64,000 nucleotides of DNA. It comes from Medakamo hakoo. Lineage: Eukaryota; Chlorophyta; Trebouxiophyceae; Coccomyxaceae. The position numbers were made by a program, and so were the translations under genes. The DNA is taken from positions 797,459 to 861,458 of the forward strand of contig CP089457.1 in assembly GCA_026636295.1 (NCBI GenBank), written 5' to 3'. Of the stretch, positions 28,559-38,549 are shown one piece after another. Position 1 is the stretch's first letter. Each line of letters begins with the position of its first letter. The notes beneath the pieces are model-generated. The model searched no databases. It was not told the origin of the DNA and saw nothing but the letters and a program-made list of their open reading frames with translations.

Positions 28559-31500
28559 ATGCCGCTCAGCCGGGCGGCCGCGGGCGGGCCGTCCACCAGC
28601 GGGCGGCACAGCACCGCGGCCGCAGCGGCGCCCGCCAATGCGAGGCGCGGTCGCCCTACGGCTCGGCGCCCCTGCCCGCCTCGCGCCGCGGCCGCGTCGC
28701 CGCCTCCCTCGGGTGGAGCGTCCAGTCGCCGCCTCGGCCGGCGACAGGTGAGAGGATGGTAGAGGGGACATGCGGGGCGTGTGCGCGCGCGTCCCGAACG
28801 ACGTGCGACGGCCCATGACCCTGTGCCGGCGCTCGCCTCTCTCTGCCTCACCCTCTCTCTCCCCGCCCCTCTGTCACCAACCATTCAGCTCCACCGCCGC
28901 GACGGCACAGCCGTGCCGCCCGTCCCGGCCACGCCCTTTGCTGGGAGCTTGTTGGAGAAAGTCGACTACTCGGTGAGTTTGAGTGGCGGCCTTTTTTTTT
29001 TTTTGGCTCTCGCTGCCGATCCCTCCCTCCCTGCCGGCGGTGGCCCGCGGTTGCGAGGGCTGCGAGACCTCGGAGACGCTGCCGCATGGCGGTCTGTTCG
29101 CCCACGCTGGACAAGCATGGAGCCCGCACTCTAGGAGGCGGCAGTTGGATGGGCGCGGGCGTCTCAGCCACGCGCTGCGGCCGGGCCAAAGTTCCGTCGC
29201 ACGCTCTTCCCGACCACGCTGACCGGTTTTTCCTCCCCGACCACCCTCGCCATCCCCCCCATCCACACACAGTTCTACCAGCAGCTGCCACCCACCTCCA
29301 TCACGGAACACTACCTGTGGGGCCGGCTGGAACCGTTGCTGGACTACATGTCGCCGGCGGAACGGACTAAGGTGAGGTTGTGGGGGGAGTGGACGGGCGC
29401 GCGGCGTTGGTTTTCTTGGCCGACAGGTTGTGCGGCGAGAGCGCCCGCGCGAGCGGGCGCGCGCGTGTTTGCACGGGCGGTGGCCCGTGTGCCGGGCCTT
29501 GCACGGTTCATTGTTCGCCGTGGATGATGAGGACATGTCATCTGCCGCCCATCGCGGGCGAGTCCGTGGGCGGCTGGAGCGTCCTCGCCCCCCGCGCGCG
29601 CCCGTTTTCGGCGCCCCGTCGGGCGCGTAGGGCATTCTTTTCTTCACCGCCTGCCCCCTCACCATCACCACACCCACACCTCTCCCCCCCCCCCCCCCCC
29701 CCCCCCCCCATCAACAACTCCACACACAGGTCCGCGAAGCCCTCAACCTGGCGTTCGACTCGCACAAAGGCCAGGCCCGCAAATCGGGCGAACCGTTCGT
29801 GACGCACCCGGTGGAGGTCGCCCGCATCCTGGCGGAGCTGGGCATGGACGCCGAGTCGGTCGCGGCCGGCCTGCTGCACGACACGGTGGAAGACACGGAC
29901 GCCGTGTCCTTCGACGAGATAGAGGCCTGGTTTGGGCCGGGCGTGCGCCGCATCGTGGAGGGCGAGACCAAGTTTTCCAAGCTGGGCCGCCTGGCGACGG
30001 CGGACGCGGCCGACCGCGCGAGCGCCGCGTCGGCTGGCGGAGGCGCGGCGCCGCCCAGCCCGGCCGACGCGTCGGCCGTCGACCTGAAACAACTCTTCCT
30101 CGCCATGACGGAAGAAGTGCGCATCATCGTCGTCAAGCTGGCCGACCGCCTGCACAACATGCGCACGCTGGGCGCCATGCCGCCGGTCAAGCGGGCGCGG
30201 ATCGCGGACGAGACGTTGCTGGTCTTTGCGCCGCTGGCCCGGTTGCTGGGCCTGTACGGCGTCAAGGAAGAGCTGGAAGACCTGGCCTTCCAGCACTCGG
30301 ACCCGGACGCGTACGCGGCGACGCGGGCGTTGTTGGACGCCGCGGCGTCGGCGGACGCGGACACGCTGCTGGCCGCGCGCGCGGCGCTGGAGGCGCACCT
30401 GCGGTCCGACCCCTTCCTGTCCACGGCCGCCGCGCGCATCGACGTCGCGCCCCTGGCCAAGTCGCCGTACTGGGTCCACCGCAAGGCCGCGCAGCGCGGC
30501 ATCGCCCTGGCCAGCCCGGCCGACGTCGCGGCCCTGCGCCCGCACGCCCTGCGCGTCGTCCTCACGCCGGCCGCGGGCACGACGCCGGGCGCGGACGAAG
30601 CGCTGTGCTACCACGCCATGGGCGCCGTCCACGCGGCGTGGGTGCCCCTGCCCGGCCACGTGAAAGACTACATTTCCACGCCCAAGGCCAACGGGTACCA
30701 GGCCCTGCACACGACCGTCCTGCCCTTTGGCGTGGGCGCCGACGCCGGCGCGGCGGGGTCCCGTGGCGCGGCCGAAGCCGCCGCCGCCGCCGCCGCCGAC
30801 CCGGGCGCGCCCGCGCCCGGCGTGACCGGCCCTGTGGAGGTCCACATCATGACGGCGGCCATGCACCGCCGCGGCGAGGCTGGCGTCGTGGCGGACGGCG
30901 GCGGGCTGGGGCCCGCGGTGCCGCGGGTGAATGGTGCGGCCGGTCCGTCGACGTCCGCCAACGGCGCCGCCGCCTTCGCTCCCAAACGCGTCAACGGTGC
31001 CAACGGCGCGCCCGGCCTGGCCGTCGTCGACGGCGCCATCGCCGTCAACCTGCCGGCGGCTGGTGGCAGCGCTGGCGGCGGCGGCGGCGCGCCCGGCGCC
31101 CCTCCCCCACCCCACCCCACCCCGGCGCCGGCGTCGACCGACCGGCGCGCCGCCGCCCGCCGCGCCAACTGGCTGGCCTCCATCCGCGAGTGGCAGGCCG
31201 AGTTTGTGGGGTCGCTGTCCGCCCGCGAATTCGTGGACTGCGTCACCGGCGACCTGCTCGGCCCGTCGGGCGTGTTCGTCTTCACGCCGGCCGGGGAAGT
31301 CATGCGCCTGCCGCGCGGCGCGACGGTCGTCGACTTTGCGTACCACGTCCACACGGACGTGGGCAACCAGATGATTGGCGCCCGGGTCAACGGCGTGCCC
31401 GTGCCGCCGTCCACGCCCCTGGCCAACGCGGACGTCGTGGACGTCGCCACCCAGCCGGGCCCGCCGACCCGCCTGGCCCTGGCCACGCACGCGGCCTGGC

Positions 31501-32117
31501 TGCCCGCCGCGCGCACGCGCTCGGCCCGCCACAAGCTCGCCCGGTTCCTGCGCGAGCACGCGTGGCCGCCGTCGCCGCCGCCCGGGTCCGGGTCGGCGGG
31601 CGACGTGCCGGCCGGTCCGTCCTCGCCCGTCTCCTCCCTGGCGCGCGCCCGCTACCCCGCCCCCGCCGGCGCGTGGGCGCCGTCCCCGCCGCCGACGCGC
31701 CCGCCCCCGGCCGCGACCCAGGCCTGCTGGCTCACCGTCGAGTGCGACGACCGCGCGGGCCTGCTGGCCGACGTGGCGGCCGCCATCGCCAAAGGCCGGC
31801 ACAACATCCGGTCGTACGCCGGCCGCCCGGGCGGCAGCCCGCCCGGCTTTGTGATGCGGTACGAACTGGACGTGTCGCTCGGGCCGGGCGGGGGGGTGGG
31901 GGCGGCGGGGCCGCTGGCAGCGCGGCGTCGCCGGCCGCCGCCCCCCTCACGGGTGAGGCGCTGGGGTGCGCGGCGTCGACTGAAGTCGCGGCGCTGTGCG
32001 CCGCTCTGGAGGACGCGCCAGGCGTGCGGCGGTGGGCGGTCGGGTGCGACTTGCCGACGGTGCATGGTGGTGGGGAGAGTTGAGAGAGGAGGGTTGGCCG
32101 CTCGCACATTTTTTTGA
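28559..32117 (+). CDS. RSH: RelA/SpoT homologue (RSH), plastid (p)ppGpp hydrolase-type
   Basis: Plastid stringent-response enzyme. Exons 28559..28747, 28889..28972, 29273..29371 and 29730 onward, all phase 0. Residues 1-63 are Arg/Ser/Ala-rich, consistent with a transit peptide. HD hydrolase domain: KGQARKSGEPFVTHPVEV, LLHDTVEDT (about 172), ADRLHNMRTL, all intact. Synthetase region: CYHAMGAVHAAW, PGHVKDYISTPKANGYQALHTTV and VEVHIMT, but the metal-binding Asp expected before ALRVVL appears as Arg-Pro-His. TGS domain about 620-698 and ACT from about 787 (WLTVECDDRAGLL). The literal open frame ends at 32117, but the last ACT helix and strand (AALCAALEDAPGVRRWAVG) are read in another frame ending at 32083, so a one-base length error or real frameshift in the G-run near 31890 is suspected. 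Likely hydrolase-only, like plant RSH1; that is inference. Confidence 0.88.
29684..29709 (+). repeat. C26 homopolymer in RSH intron 3
   Basis: Twenty-six consecutive C forming the pyrimidine tract about 20 bp before the exon 4 acceptor. Extreme form of the C-rich 3' intron ends seen across the window. Confidence 0.85.
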
Positions 32118-32211
32118 CAGTTTTTTTTTTTCTCCTTCTTCGCCCCCCCCTCCTCCCTTGTTTCGGTGTAAAAGCTAAAGAGACGGAACAGGTCGTGACC
32201 GGCGTGGGAGG

Positions 32212-32212
<1 letters not shown>

Positions 32213-32252
<40 letters not shown>
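32213..32252. repeat. (TG)20 microsatellite
   Basis: Forty bp of perfect TG dinucleotide between the convergent RSH and riboflavin synthase genes. Z-DNA-prone; probably in a 3' UTR. Confidence 0.9.
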
Positions 32253-32253
<1 letters not shown>

Positions 32254-32315
32254 CCATGCGCAGCAACCTCCCCTCCCTCGCACGTGTACCGTCACACGCA
32301 CCCAGACCCCTACGT

Positions 32316-33681
32316 TCACAACCCCCTCTTTGCCAGCGCCGCGCTCACACGAGCCTCCACCGCCGCTTCCACCGCGTCGACAACAGCCTGCGTCGTCGCG
32401 TCCACCTCCAAATTGACGCGCGCACCGGCGGCCATCCCGCCCAGCGTCGTGACGCGCAGCGTTTCCGGGATGAGGTGGACGGCAAACGTGGTGGCGCCGT
32501 CGCCGCCGTCGCCCGGCTGGGACACGTCAGCGCCGAGCGTCAGCGACACGCCGTCCAACGCGACGAAACCCTTGGGCAGGAGGTAGCGGCCCCACCGGCC
32601 GGGCGCGGCGAAGCGGAGCGTCACGTTCCCATCGCCCGCTGGGGACGGCTGGACGGCCGTCAGGTCGGCGGTGCAGGCGACGTGGCCGGAGACGAGGTGA
32701 CCGCCGATCTCGTCGCCCACACGGGCAGCGCTGGAGGCGGGTGAGGACAGCGGTGGCGTGAGAGCGAAACGACAGGCGGGAGCGTCCGGCGCGGCGCGGC
32801 CACCATCCCATCCCATCCCATCCCATCCCATCCCATCCCATCCCATCCCATCCCATCCCATCCATCCTCTCTTACCGCTCAAAGTTGACGACGCTCCCGG
32901 CTTTCAGCGCGCCTAAATTCGTGACGCGCAGCGTTTCGTCGACCACGTCGAACGTGGCGGCATCGCCCGCCGCCGTGACAACCTGTTGGGAGAGAGGCGA
33001 CGCGTGAGTGTCGGCCGTGGTTGGGCGTGCGCGAGGCTTTGCTTCTTCCATCCGCCAAACTCACCGTCAGGCACGTCCCGTTGATGGCGACGCTCGCGCC
33101 GATGGTCACGGCCGCCAGCGCACCGGGCGGGAAGGCGATGCGCAGGGTGGCCGCGCCCTCGGCCCGCCGGTCCACGGCCTCAACGGTCGCCTTGCCTTGC
33201 ACAATGCCTGGGAGACCGCGATGGGAGAGAGAGAGAGAGAGAGTCGGTGGGTGGTGAGGAGGCGCGACGGCTCGCCGCGCGCAACAAACGTCCGCGCCCT
33301 CCGGGTTTTTTCACCCACACACTCACCCGTGAACACTGCCACGGTCTGTAGCTGCCCGCGTTGCGCCCGTCCACGTCGGACGGAAGGCAACCGCAGGCTG
33401 AGTGGCGCAGAAAGGCCGGGCGGGCAGCGGCGGTGCGCCGACGCCAATGCGCACACGGTTTGCCGCCCGACGCGGCCGGGCAGGGCCCGCCCAGACTGGC
33501 CAGGCGCATGCCAGCAGGCCGTCCGCACTTTGCACAACCCTGCGCCGGGCAAAACATGGCCCGTCATTGAGAATTTACGGGCGCACGCCGCACGCGGAAT
33601 AAGGATGAGAGGTGTGAGAGTGGGAGGGCCCGACCTGGCCAGGCCCAGGGAACATCGATTTTCGTGCAGCCGTCGACACAT
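32316..33681 (-). CDS. Riboflavin synthase alpha chain, probably plastid-targeted
   Basis: Dismutates two lumazine molecules to riboflavin, the last step of vitamin B2 synthesis. Four exons, 33681..33327, 33207..33065, 32982..32876 and 32730..32316 (phases 1, 0 and 2); 339 residues. The catalytic core starts VFTGIVQGKATVEAV across the first junction, equal to the family's MFTGIVE start. Both lumazine-binding repeats are seen: GASVAINGTCLTV with DVVDETLRVTNLG, then GGHLVSGHV, LLPKGFVALDGVSLTLG and HLIPETLRVTTLG. About 115 Arg/Ala/Ser-rich residues precede the core and look like a transit peptide. The start is ambiguous: ATG at 33681 (45 bp below a TATA-like element) or ATG at 33567, in the same frame. 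Convergent with RSH (198 bp). The first intron contains GA repeats and the third a CCCAT array. Confidence 0.92.
32803..32863. repeat. (CCCAT)n pentanucleotide repeat in riboflavin synthase intron 3
   Basis: About twelve tandem CCCAT units (ATGGG on the transcribed strand), starting 11 bp downstream of the exon 3 donor. It fills much of a 145-bp intron. Confidence 0.9.
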
Positions 33682-33722
33682 GTCGACGGCCCAAACCCTA
33701 GTTTTCCCGCCGGCGAGGCACA

Positions 33723-33731
33723 CAATATAAG
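33723..33731 (-). promoter_or_regulatory. TATA-like element of riboflavin synthase
   Basis: CTTATATTG on the minus strand, 42-50 bp upstream of the first in-frame ATG at 33681. One of the few AT-rich hexamers in a GC-rich promoter region. A TATA role and a start site near 33695 are inferred from position. Confidence 0.4.
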
Positions 33732-33894
33732 CGCGGAGGGTCAGGGCAAGGCGGCGGGCGGGAGAAAGAGGGTAGGAGAAGGGGCGTGAGGGAAAAAAAT
33801 TTGCAACCGTGGCCAGGTCATGGAAACCTCGCCCTCCCCCCTTTTTTCCGTCACCCCCGCCCTCCCCACGCCCGCCACCGCCTCCCCGCCACGC

Positions 33895-33900
33895 AAAAAA
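33895..33900 (-). terminator. RNA polymerase III terminator of tRNA-Arg
   Basis: T6 on the minus strand, nine bases after the tRNA 3' end (after GGGTCAAAAATT). This is the expected pol III stop signal. Confidence 0.7.
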
Positions 33901-33909
33901 TTTTTGACC

Positions 33910-34052
33910 CGACCACCCCAGGGCTCGAACCTAGGACCTCCTGATTGCTTTGACGCGCGAGTTATGTCGGTCGTCGCACGAACGCGACGACACCAACGGA
34001 AACTGCGGCAGAGCTCGTAGTCAGACGCTCTATCCAACTGAGCTAGGCGGCC
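33910..34052 (-). tRNA. tRNA-Arg(ACG) with a 69-nt intron
   Basis: Reads GGCCGCC (acceptor), TAGCTCAGTTGGATAGAGC (D arm), TCTGA and CTACGA up to position 37, then an intron at 34014..33946 between nucleotides 37 and 38, then ATCAGG, AGGTC, and the T arm CTAGG-TTCGAGC-CCTGG, closing with GGTGGTC and discriminator G. All stems pair, with a few G-U pairs in the acceptor and T stems. The loop gives U33 then ACG, decoding Arg CGN codons, abundant in this genome. The intron contains a perfect 8-bp hairpin (33970-33977 with 33984-33991), and is long for a nuclear tRNA intron. A- and B-box sequences are both present. Confidence 0.93.
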
Positions 34053-34358
34053 GTAACGGGAGAGTTAGCCGATTCGAATTTGTGGATGCTTATGAATGAC
34101 ACGCAAAGAGACACCAAACAGAGGGCACCCACCCACCCGCAGCCCCTAGCCGTCACCGCCTCCAGGGTGTGTGTGGCCGCGCCCTCCCCACATGTGGACA
34201 GACCTCTTGGCGCGGCAACAACCAAGCATGCTTCATTGGCAAACAGCGGGCGGGTGAGGTGGAATGCAAAGCCGGCGCGACGCCGGCTGCTGGACACACT
34301 ACTAGGCGAAAACAACCCCCCCGCACTCTCGCGCCCCGCGCCACTGGCGTGTTCTCTG
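34053..34358. other. 306-bp spacer between tRNA-Arg and the next hydrolase
   Basis: Contains the 5' flank of the tRNA gene and the promoter of the plus-strand alpha/beta hydrolase. Less GC-rich near 34070-34130 than its surroundings. No gene recognised. Confidence 0.4.
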
Positions 34359-35499
34359 ATGGTGAGCTGGGCCGCGCCGCTCCCGCCCGCGCTCGCCGCC
34401 GGCGGCGAAACCTGCGCCTTCTACCCCATCTCCCCACCCTCCCAGCCTCTGCGTCCGCCCCTGCTCATCCTGCACGCCAATGGGTTTTCGGCGAGATGGT
34501 GCGGGCGGATTTTTTTTTTTTGACAAGGAATGCGGGGGGCCGACGACGAGCAAAAAAAAAAAACTCGACCTCCGCCGCCATCCTCCCCATCCGCCCCCCA
34601 ACCTCCACAGCTACACCCCGCTCGTCGCCCACCTGACCCGGGCCTTCACCGTGTACGGCCTGGACATGCCGGGCCAGGGCGCGTCGCCCGCGCGGCCGGT
34701 TGGCCGGGCGGGCGGGCCGGGCGCGCTGGCGGCGTACGGGGACGCGGCCGCGGCCGCGGCGCGCGCGCTGGCTGGGCGCCACGGCGGGGCCCGCCCCGTC
34801 TGCTTTGGACATTCCGGCGGCGGCCTGGCCGCCATCGCGGCTGAGCAAGCGTCCCCCGGCACCTGGGCGGCCCTGTATTTGTGGGAACCCGTGGTTTTGG
34901 GCGCGGGCGCGCCGGCCGACGGCCTGGCTGCGGTCGCGCGCAAGCGCCGGCGTGGTTGGGCGAGCAAAACCGAGGCGCTGGCATCGCTCCGAACCAAGCC
35001 GCCGTTTGCGACGTTTGCGCCGGCATGTCTCACGGCATACGTGGACGCCTGCACCGTCCCGGACGGCGGCGGCGGACCGTCGTCGTCGCCCCCTGAAAAA
35101 ATCAGGTTGGCCTGCACGCCCGAAGACGAGGCGGCCGTCTTTGAATCTGCGGGCGGCCTGGCGCGGGCAGCGTCCGACCGCCTGGCGTCCGTGTCCTGTC
35201 CTGTCATGGTCGCGGCCGGCGGCGCGGACGGACCGGCGTCTCCACTGGCCGCGGGCGCGCCTGAAACCGCGGCCGCGCTGCCGCGAGGCCGGCTGCAAAC
35301 CTGGGGCGGCCTGCGGCACTTGGGCCCGATGGAAGCGCCGGACGCGGTCGGGAGACGGATTTGTGCGGCGCTGGTGGCCGCGACTGGGAGGGCGGGCGGG
35401 TGGGAAGGCGTGCCGGCGGTGGCGGCGGTCGTTGCCGCGCCGGAGCAGGATGGAGGGGGTGGACCGCGCGGTGCGTCGCCGCCGGCTGCCCGGCTGTGA
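34359..35499 (+). CDS. Alpha/beta-hydrolase fold protein
   Basis: Predicted serine hydrolase, substrate unknown. Two exons, 34359..34498 and 34611..35499 (donor GTGCGG, acceptor CTCCACAG, phase 2); 342 residues. LLILHANGFSARCYTPLVAHL is rebuilt across the splice and is the oxyanion loop plus first helix. Other landmarks are YGLDMPGQG, nucleophile elbow GHSGGG (Ser) and a late LRHLGPME with a candidate His. Residues 190-200 and the C-terminus carry Gly/Ser/Pro-rich inserts. The ATG at 34359 is followed at once by GTGAGC, which could be mistaken for a donor, but the frame stays open and protein-like through LLILHA. Lies head-to-head with tRNA-Arg. Confidence 0.8.
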
Positions 35500-35876
35500 C
35501 GCGGCGTTTTTGTTAGGGCAATGTTTCCTGGAATTCTTTGGTTGTGATGGGGCGGTTGAGCGCGCGTCTGTGCAGTGTGGCTGCGTCGACCCGCGGCGTC
35601 GAGGGATGAGGGAGGTGACGCGAAGAACGGGAGATGACCGCTCCAAAGCAGCAGAAACCATTCCTTCCGCGCGTCCGCGCCAGCCTTCCCACATCCCTCC
35701 CACCCCTCTGCCTCCTCCACCAAGCCCGGGCCTTGGTGCGTGCTGCCATCACCGGAGCGCGTGGCGGGGCCTGAAGACGCCGGCCGGCCACACAGCACCG
35801 GCGGCTCGCGCGCGCCGCGCGCGCGCTCGCATTCAACCTCGTCCGCGGCCCCCGCCTCTCATTTCCATCCGCGCCC
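35500..35876. other. 377-bp intergenic region, no gene seen
   Basis: Between two co-directional plus-strand genes. Contains an AT-richer patch (35515-35545) suited to a 3' UTR and a CT-rich stretch before the next start. No RNA or coding feature recognised. Confidence 0.4.
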
Positions 35877-36306
35877 ATGGCGGCGCCACCGCCACCCACG
35901 GCCTCCGACCTCCCACCCCTGCCACCGGGCGAAGTCCACCGCATCGTGGGCGGGTCCATTGAAGCCGAGTACTGGCGCCTGGCCAACACGCCGGGCTACT
36001 GCCCCGAGCCCATGGCCTGGGACAGGGCGGCCGCGCTGGTGGCGGACGGGTCGGAGGCTGCGTTGGGGAGGCTGGGCCGCGACCCGGCGGGCGTGGCGGT
36101 GTACTGGGCGTTCAAAAGGGAGGCACGTGAAGGAGTGTGGACGTGCACGCCCGGGGCGTGCGCGCCTCCCCCTCCAACCACCCCCCCTCACGCCTTTTGT
36201 TCCTTCTCCTCCCACACAACAGCTCGACGCCACGTACCGGTCGACGGAGGACTACGTCAAGGTCACGATCCTGGGGCATGAGGCCGTGGTTGGTGAGGGT
36301 GAGTCG

Positions 36307-36342
<36 letters not shown>

Positions 36343-36849
36343 GCCGGAGCGTTTTTTTTTTTGCTGTCCACACCTCTCACCGCTCCCCCCCCCGGCCACA
36401 TCCCCCACGCCCACCACCAGACGGCCGCAAGCAGGCCGTCGAACGGCCGCCGCCGCCGCCGGACGCCCCACCCCGCATCATCTTTCGGCCGAACGTGGGT
36501 TTGGGGGGCGGGCTGTGGGGATGTGTGTGTGTGGGGGGGGGGGCGCGCTGTTCTCTCTCCACCACCTCCCCCCCCTCTCCACCACCACCACCACCCATGC
36601 CCCCGCCACCTCCCCCCCCCCCTCACGTTCGACAACACACAGGACTTCCCGTACAACTTCGAGCCGGGCGTCGTCCACCACAACGTGTGGGCCAGCCGGC
36701 CGTTGACGCCCGCGGAACTGGAGGCCGCCGTCCGCGCCCACCGCCCCCCGGCCGCCTGGGACGCGGTCCACTTTGTCAACCCGGCCTCGCTCGCGTCCAT
36801 CCCCGCGGTCTGGCACGCGCACGTCCTGTCGAGGTCGAAGAAGCGCTGA
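35877..36849 (+). CDS. DUF3605 family protein
   Basis: Small soluble protein of unknown function, best known in fungi and algae. Four exons, 35877..36122, 36223..36298, 36421..36494 and 36643..36849; 200 residues. The block VYWAFKRELDATYRSTEDYV is formed by the first splice; this needs a GC-AG intron (donor GAG|GCACGT). A GT donor 16 bp downstream (GGA|GTGTGG) would insert six residues and remains possible. The end DFPYNFEPGVVHHNVWASRPL and NPASLASIPAVWHAHV fits the family's C-terminal signature of Pro-Tyr, His-His-x-x-Trp and a Pro-x-x-x-His. Exon 3 codes a Pro-rich loop. The second donor is ambiguous by one codon (GTGAGT at 36299 or GTGAGG at 36293). The introns carry a GT repeat and C-runs. 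Confidence 0.78.
36308..36337 (+). repeat. (GT)15 repeat in DUF3605 intron 2
   Basis: Perfect GT dinucleotide run starting ten bases after the donor. Confidence 0.85.
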
Positions 36850-37117
36850 GTGCGTGTGGCGGAGTGGGTTGGGTGGGGTGGGGGTGGGGGTGGGGTGGGG
36901 GTTGGCGGCGTGCGCAGGGAGCGGCGCGCGGCCTGGGGTGAGGCCGTGGCCCCGAGCGGGGGCATCCTTGTGTAGGCGAAACCGATAGACAGGAGAGGGG
37001 AGACACGGAACAGGCCCCACGGCGATGGCCACACGGCGGTTTGGACGGCACGCATCGGCCCCACCCCGCGCGCCGTTGCATGCACACACCGCCCACCCAC
37101 GCACACGTCCCCTTCCA

Positions 37118-38549
37118 ATGCCGCCGTCTTCTTTTGATGCGGAAGGCCCGGCCGGCAAAGCCCTGCGGGCCGCCGTCGCGGACCGGCTGCAGCGCTTCCT
37201 GCCAGACTACACCGACGACGGCGTGTTGCCGCTGTACGTGGCCGTGCTCGCGTCCAAGGGCGGCGGGCGGTCTGCCGTCGCGGCCGACTTGGAGGAATTT
37301 CTAGGAGATCGGGCGGGCGAGTTTACGGACTGGTGCGTGGGCATGGGATGGGCGGCGGGGCGTGTTCCTCTCTCTTCCATGTGTCTCTCCCATGCGTTGC
37401 GCTCGCCGGGGCGCCGCCACCAACCTCCTCCCTCCTCTCCTCACGCCCCCCTCCCACGCGCCCCAACACCCTAGGCTCTTTTCCCACCTGGCCGACCACG
37501 CCGACCGGTACGGCATGGGCGGCGGCGACGCCCGCCGCGACCGTCGCCGCCGGTCTCGATCGCGGTCCCGGTCGCGGTCGCCGCCGCGACGGCGGGCGCG
37601 CGAGCGTGAGCGGTCGCGCGAGCGCACGCCGCCCCGCCGCGGCCGGTCGCGGTCGCCGCCTGGTCGCGGGCAGGATGAACGGCACCGCCGAGACGACCGT
37701 GGCGGTGGCCGGCCGGCCGGCCGGCCCGGCGGCGGCCCTCCTCCGCCTCCACCACCCCCCCCTCACAACAACCAGCCGCGCTCCATTTTCGCGCGGCTGG
37801 GTGGGCGGGTGGTCCCGCCCGCGGCCGTCCCGCCGCCGTCCGACCCGGCCTTGCAGCACAAGCTGGCGGCCATGGAAGCCGAGCTGGCGGCGCTGAGAGC
37901 GGCTGCTGTGGCTGGTCGTGGCCGCGGGCGGGGGCGTGGTGGGGCGGGCGGAGGCCGTGGCGGCGGGCGTGGTGGTGGGCCGCCTCACCCACCACCACCC
38001 CTCGCCGCTCGCCCACCGCCCACCACCGAGACCGATCCGCTGGCCGTGTGCGTCAAACACCTGCACCCCAATGTCACGGACGCCGAGCTGTCGGCCCACT
38101 TCCGTGACGCGGGCGTGGCCGTCGCGTCGGCCATCGCTGTGCGCGCGCCCGGCGCGGCCGCCGGCCGCGGCTTTGGCTTTGTCGTCGCGGCGGACGAAGC
38201 CGCGGCGGCGAAAGCGCTGACCCTGGCGGGCACGCAGCTGCACGGCCAAGCCGTGGCGGTGGTGCCGGCCCGGGCGGGGGCGGTGAGGGCGGCGACCGCT
38301 GTGGCGGCGGGTGAAGCGCCGCCGCCGCCGGTGGTCGGGCTGCCGCCGGGTGGTCGTGGCCGCGGGCGCGGCGGCGGGCGTGGCGGCCCACCCCCGTCGC
38401 GCGGCCGTGGCCGGGGGCGCTCAGGCCCGGCCAGCCTGTCGTATGTCAACCCGGAGATCGCGGCGGCGGCGGCGGCGGAGCGGCGGGCGGCGCTGGACGC
38501 GGAATTGGATGCCATGGCCGCGGGGAAAGGCGGCGGCGCGAAAAGGTAG
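37118..38549 (+). CDS. PWI-like / RS / RRM RNA-binding protein (RBM26/27-like)
   Basis: Predicted nuclear RNA-processing factor. Two exons, 37118..37332 and 37475..38549 (donor GTGCGT, acceptor CCCTAG, phase 2, rebuilding Trp); 429 residues. The N-terminal 85 residues (VADRLQRFLPDYTDDG, VLPLYVAVLASKG, DLEEFLGDRAGEFTDWLFSHLADH) resemble the PWI-like helical domain at the start of RBM26/27. Residues 85-145 are RS/RD/RE-rich. A Pro-rich linker with IFARLG leads to a Gly/Arg (RG-repeat) region and one RRM (about 220-300: LAVCVKHLHPNVTDAELSAHF, GRGFGFVVAADE). A second RG-rich stretch precedes a charged C-terminal helix. The CCCH finger usual in RBM26/27 is not seen. Convergent with Pol theta (277 bp). 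Confidence 0.8.

Noticed and set aside
31873-31960. A small intron explaining the RSH frame change
   Set aside because: No donor/acceptor pair in this interval has matching phase and a plausible length; candidate introns would be 25-50 nt.
32213-32252. TG repeat as an attachment or recombination site
   Set aside because: Simple microsatellite of a type scattered through the window's spacers and introns; no flanking direct repeats or integrase.
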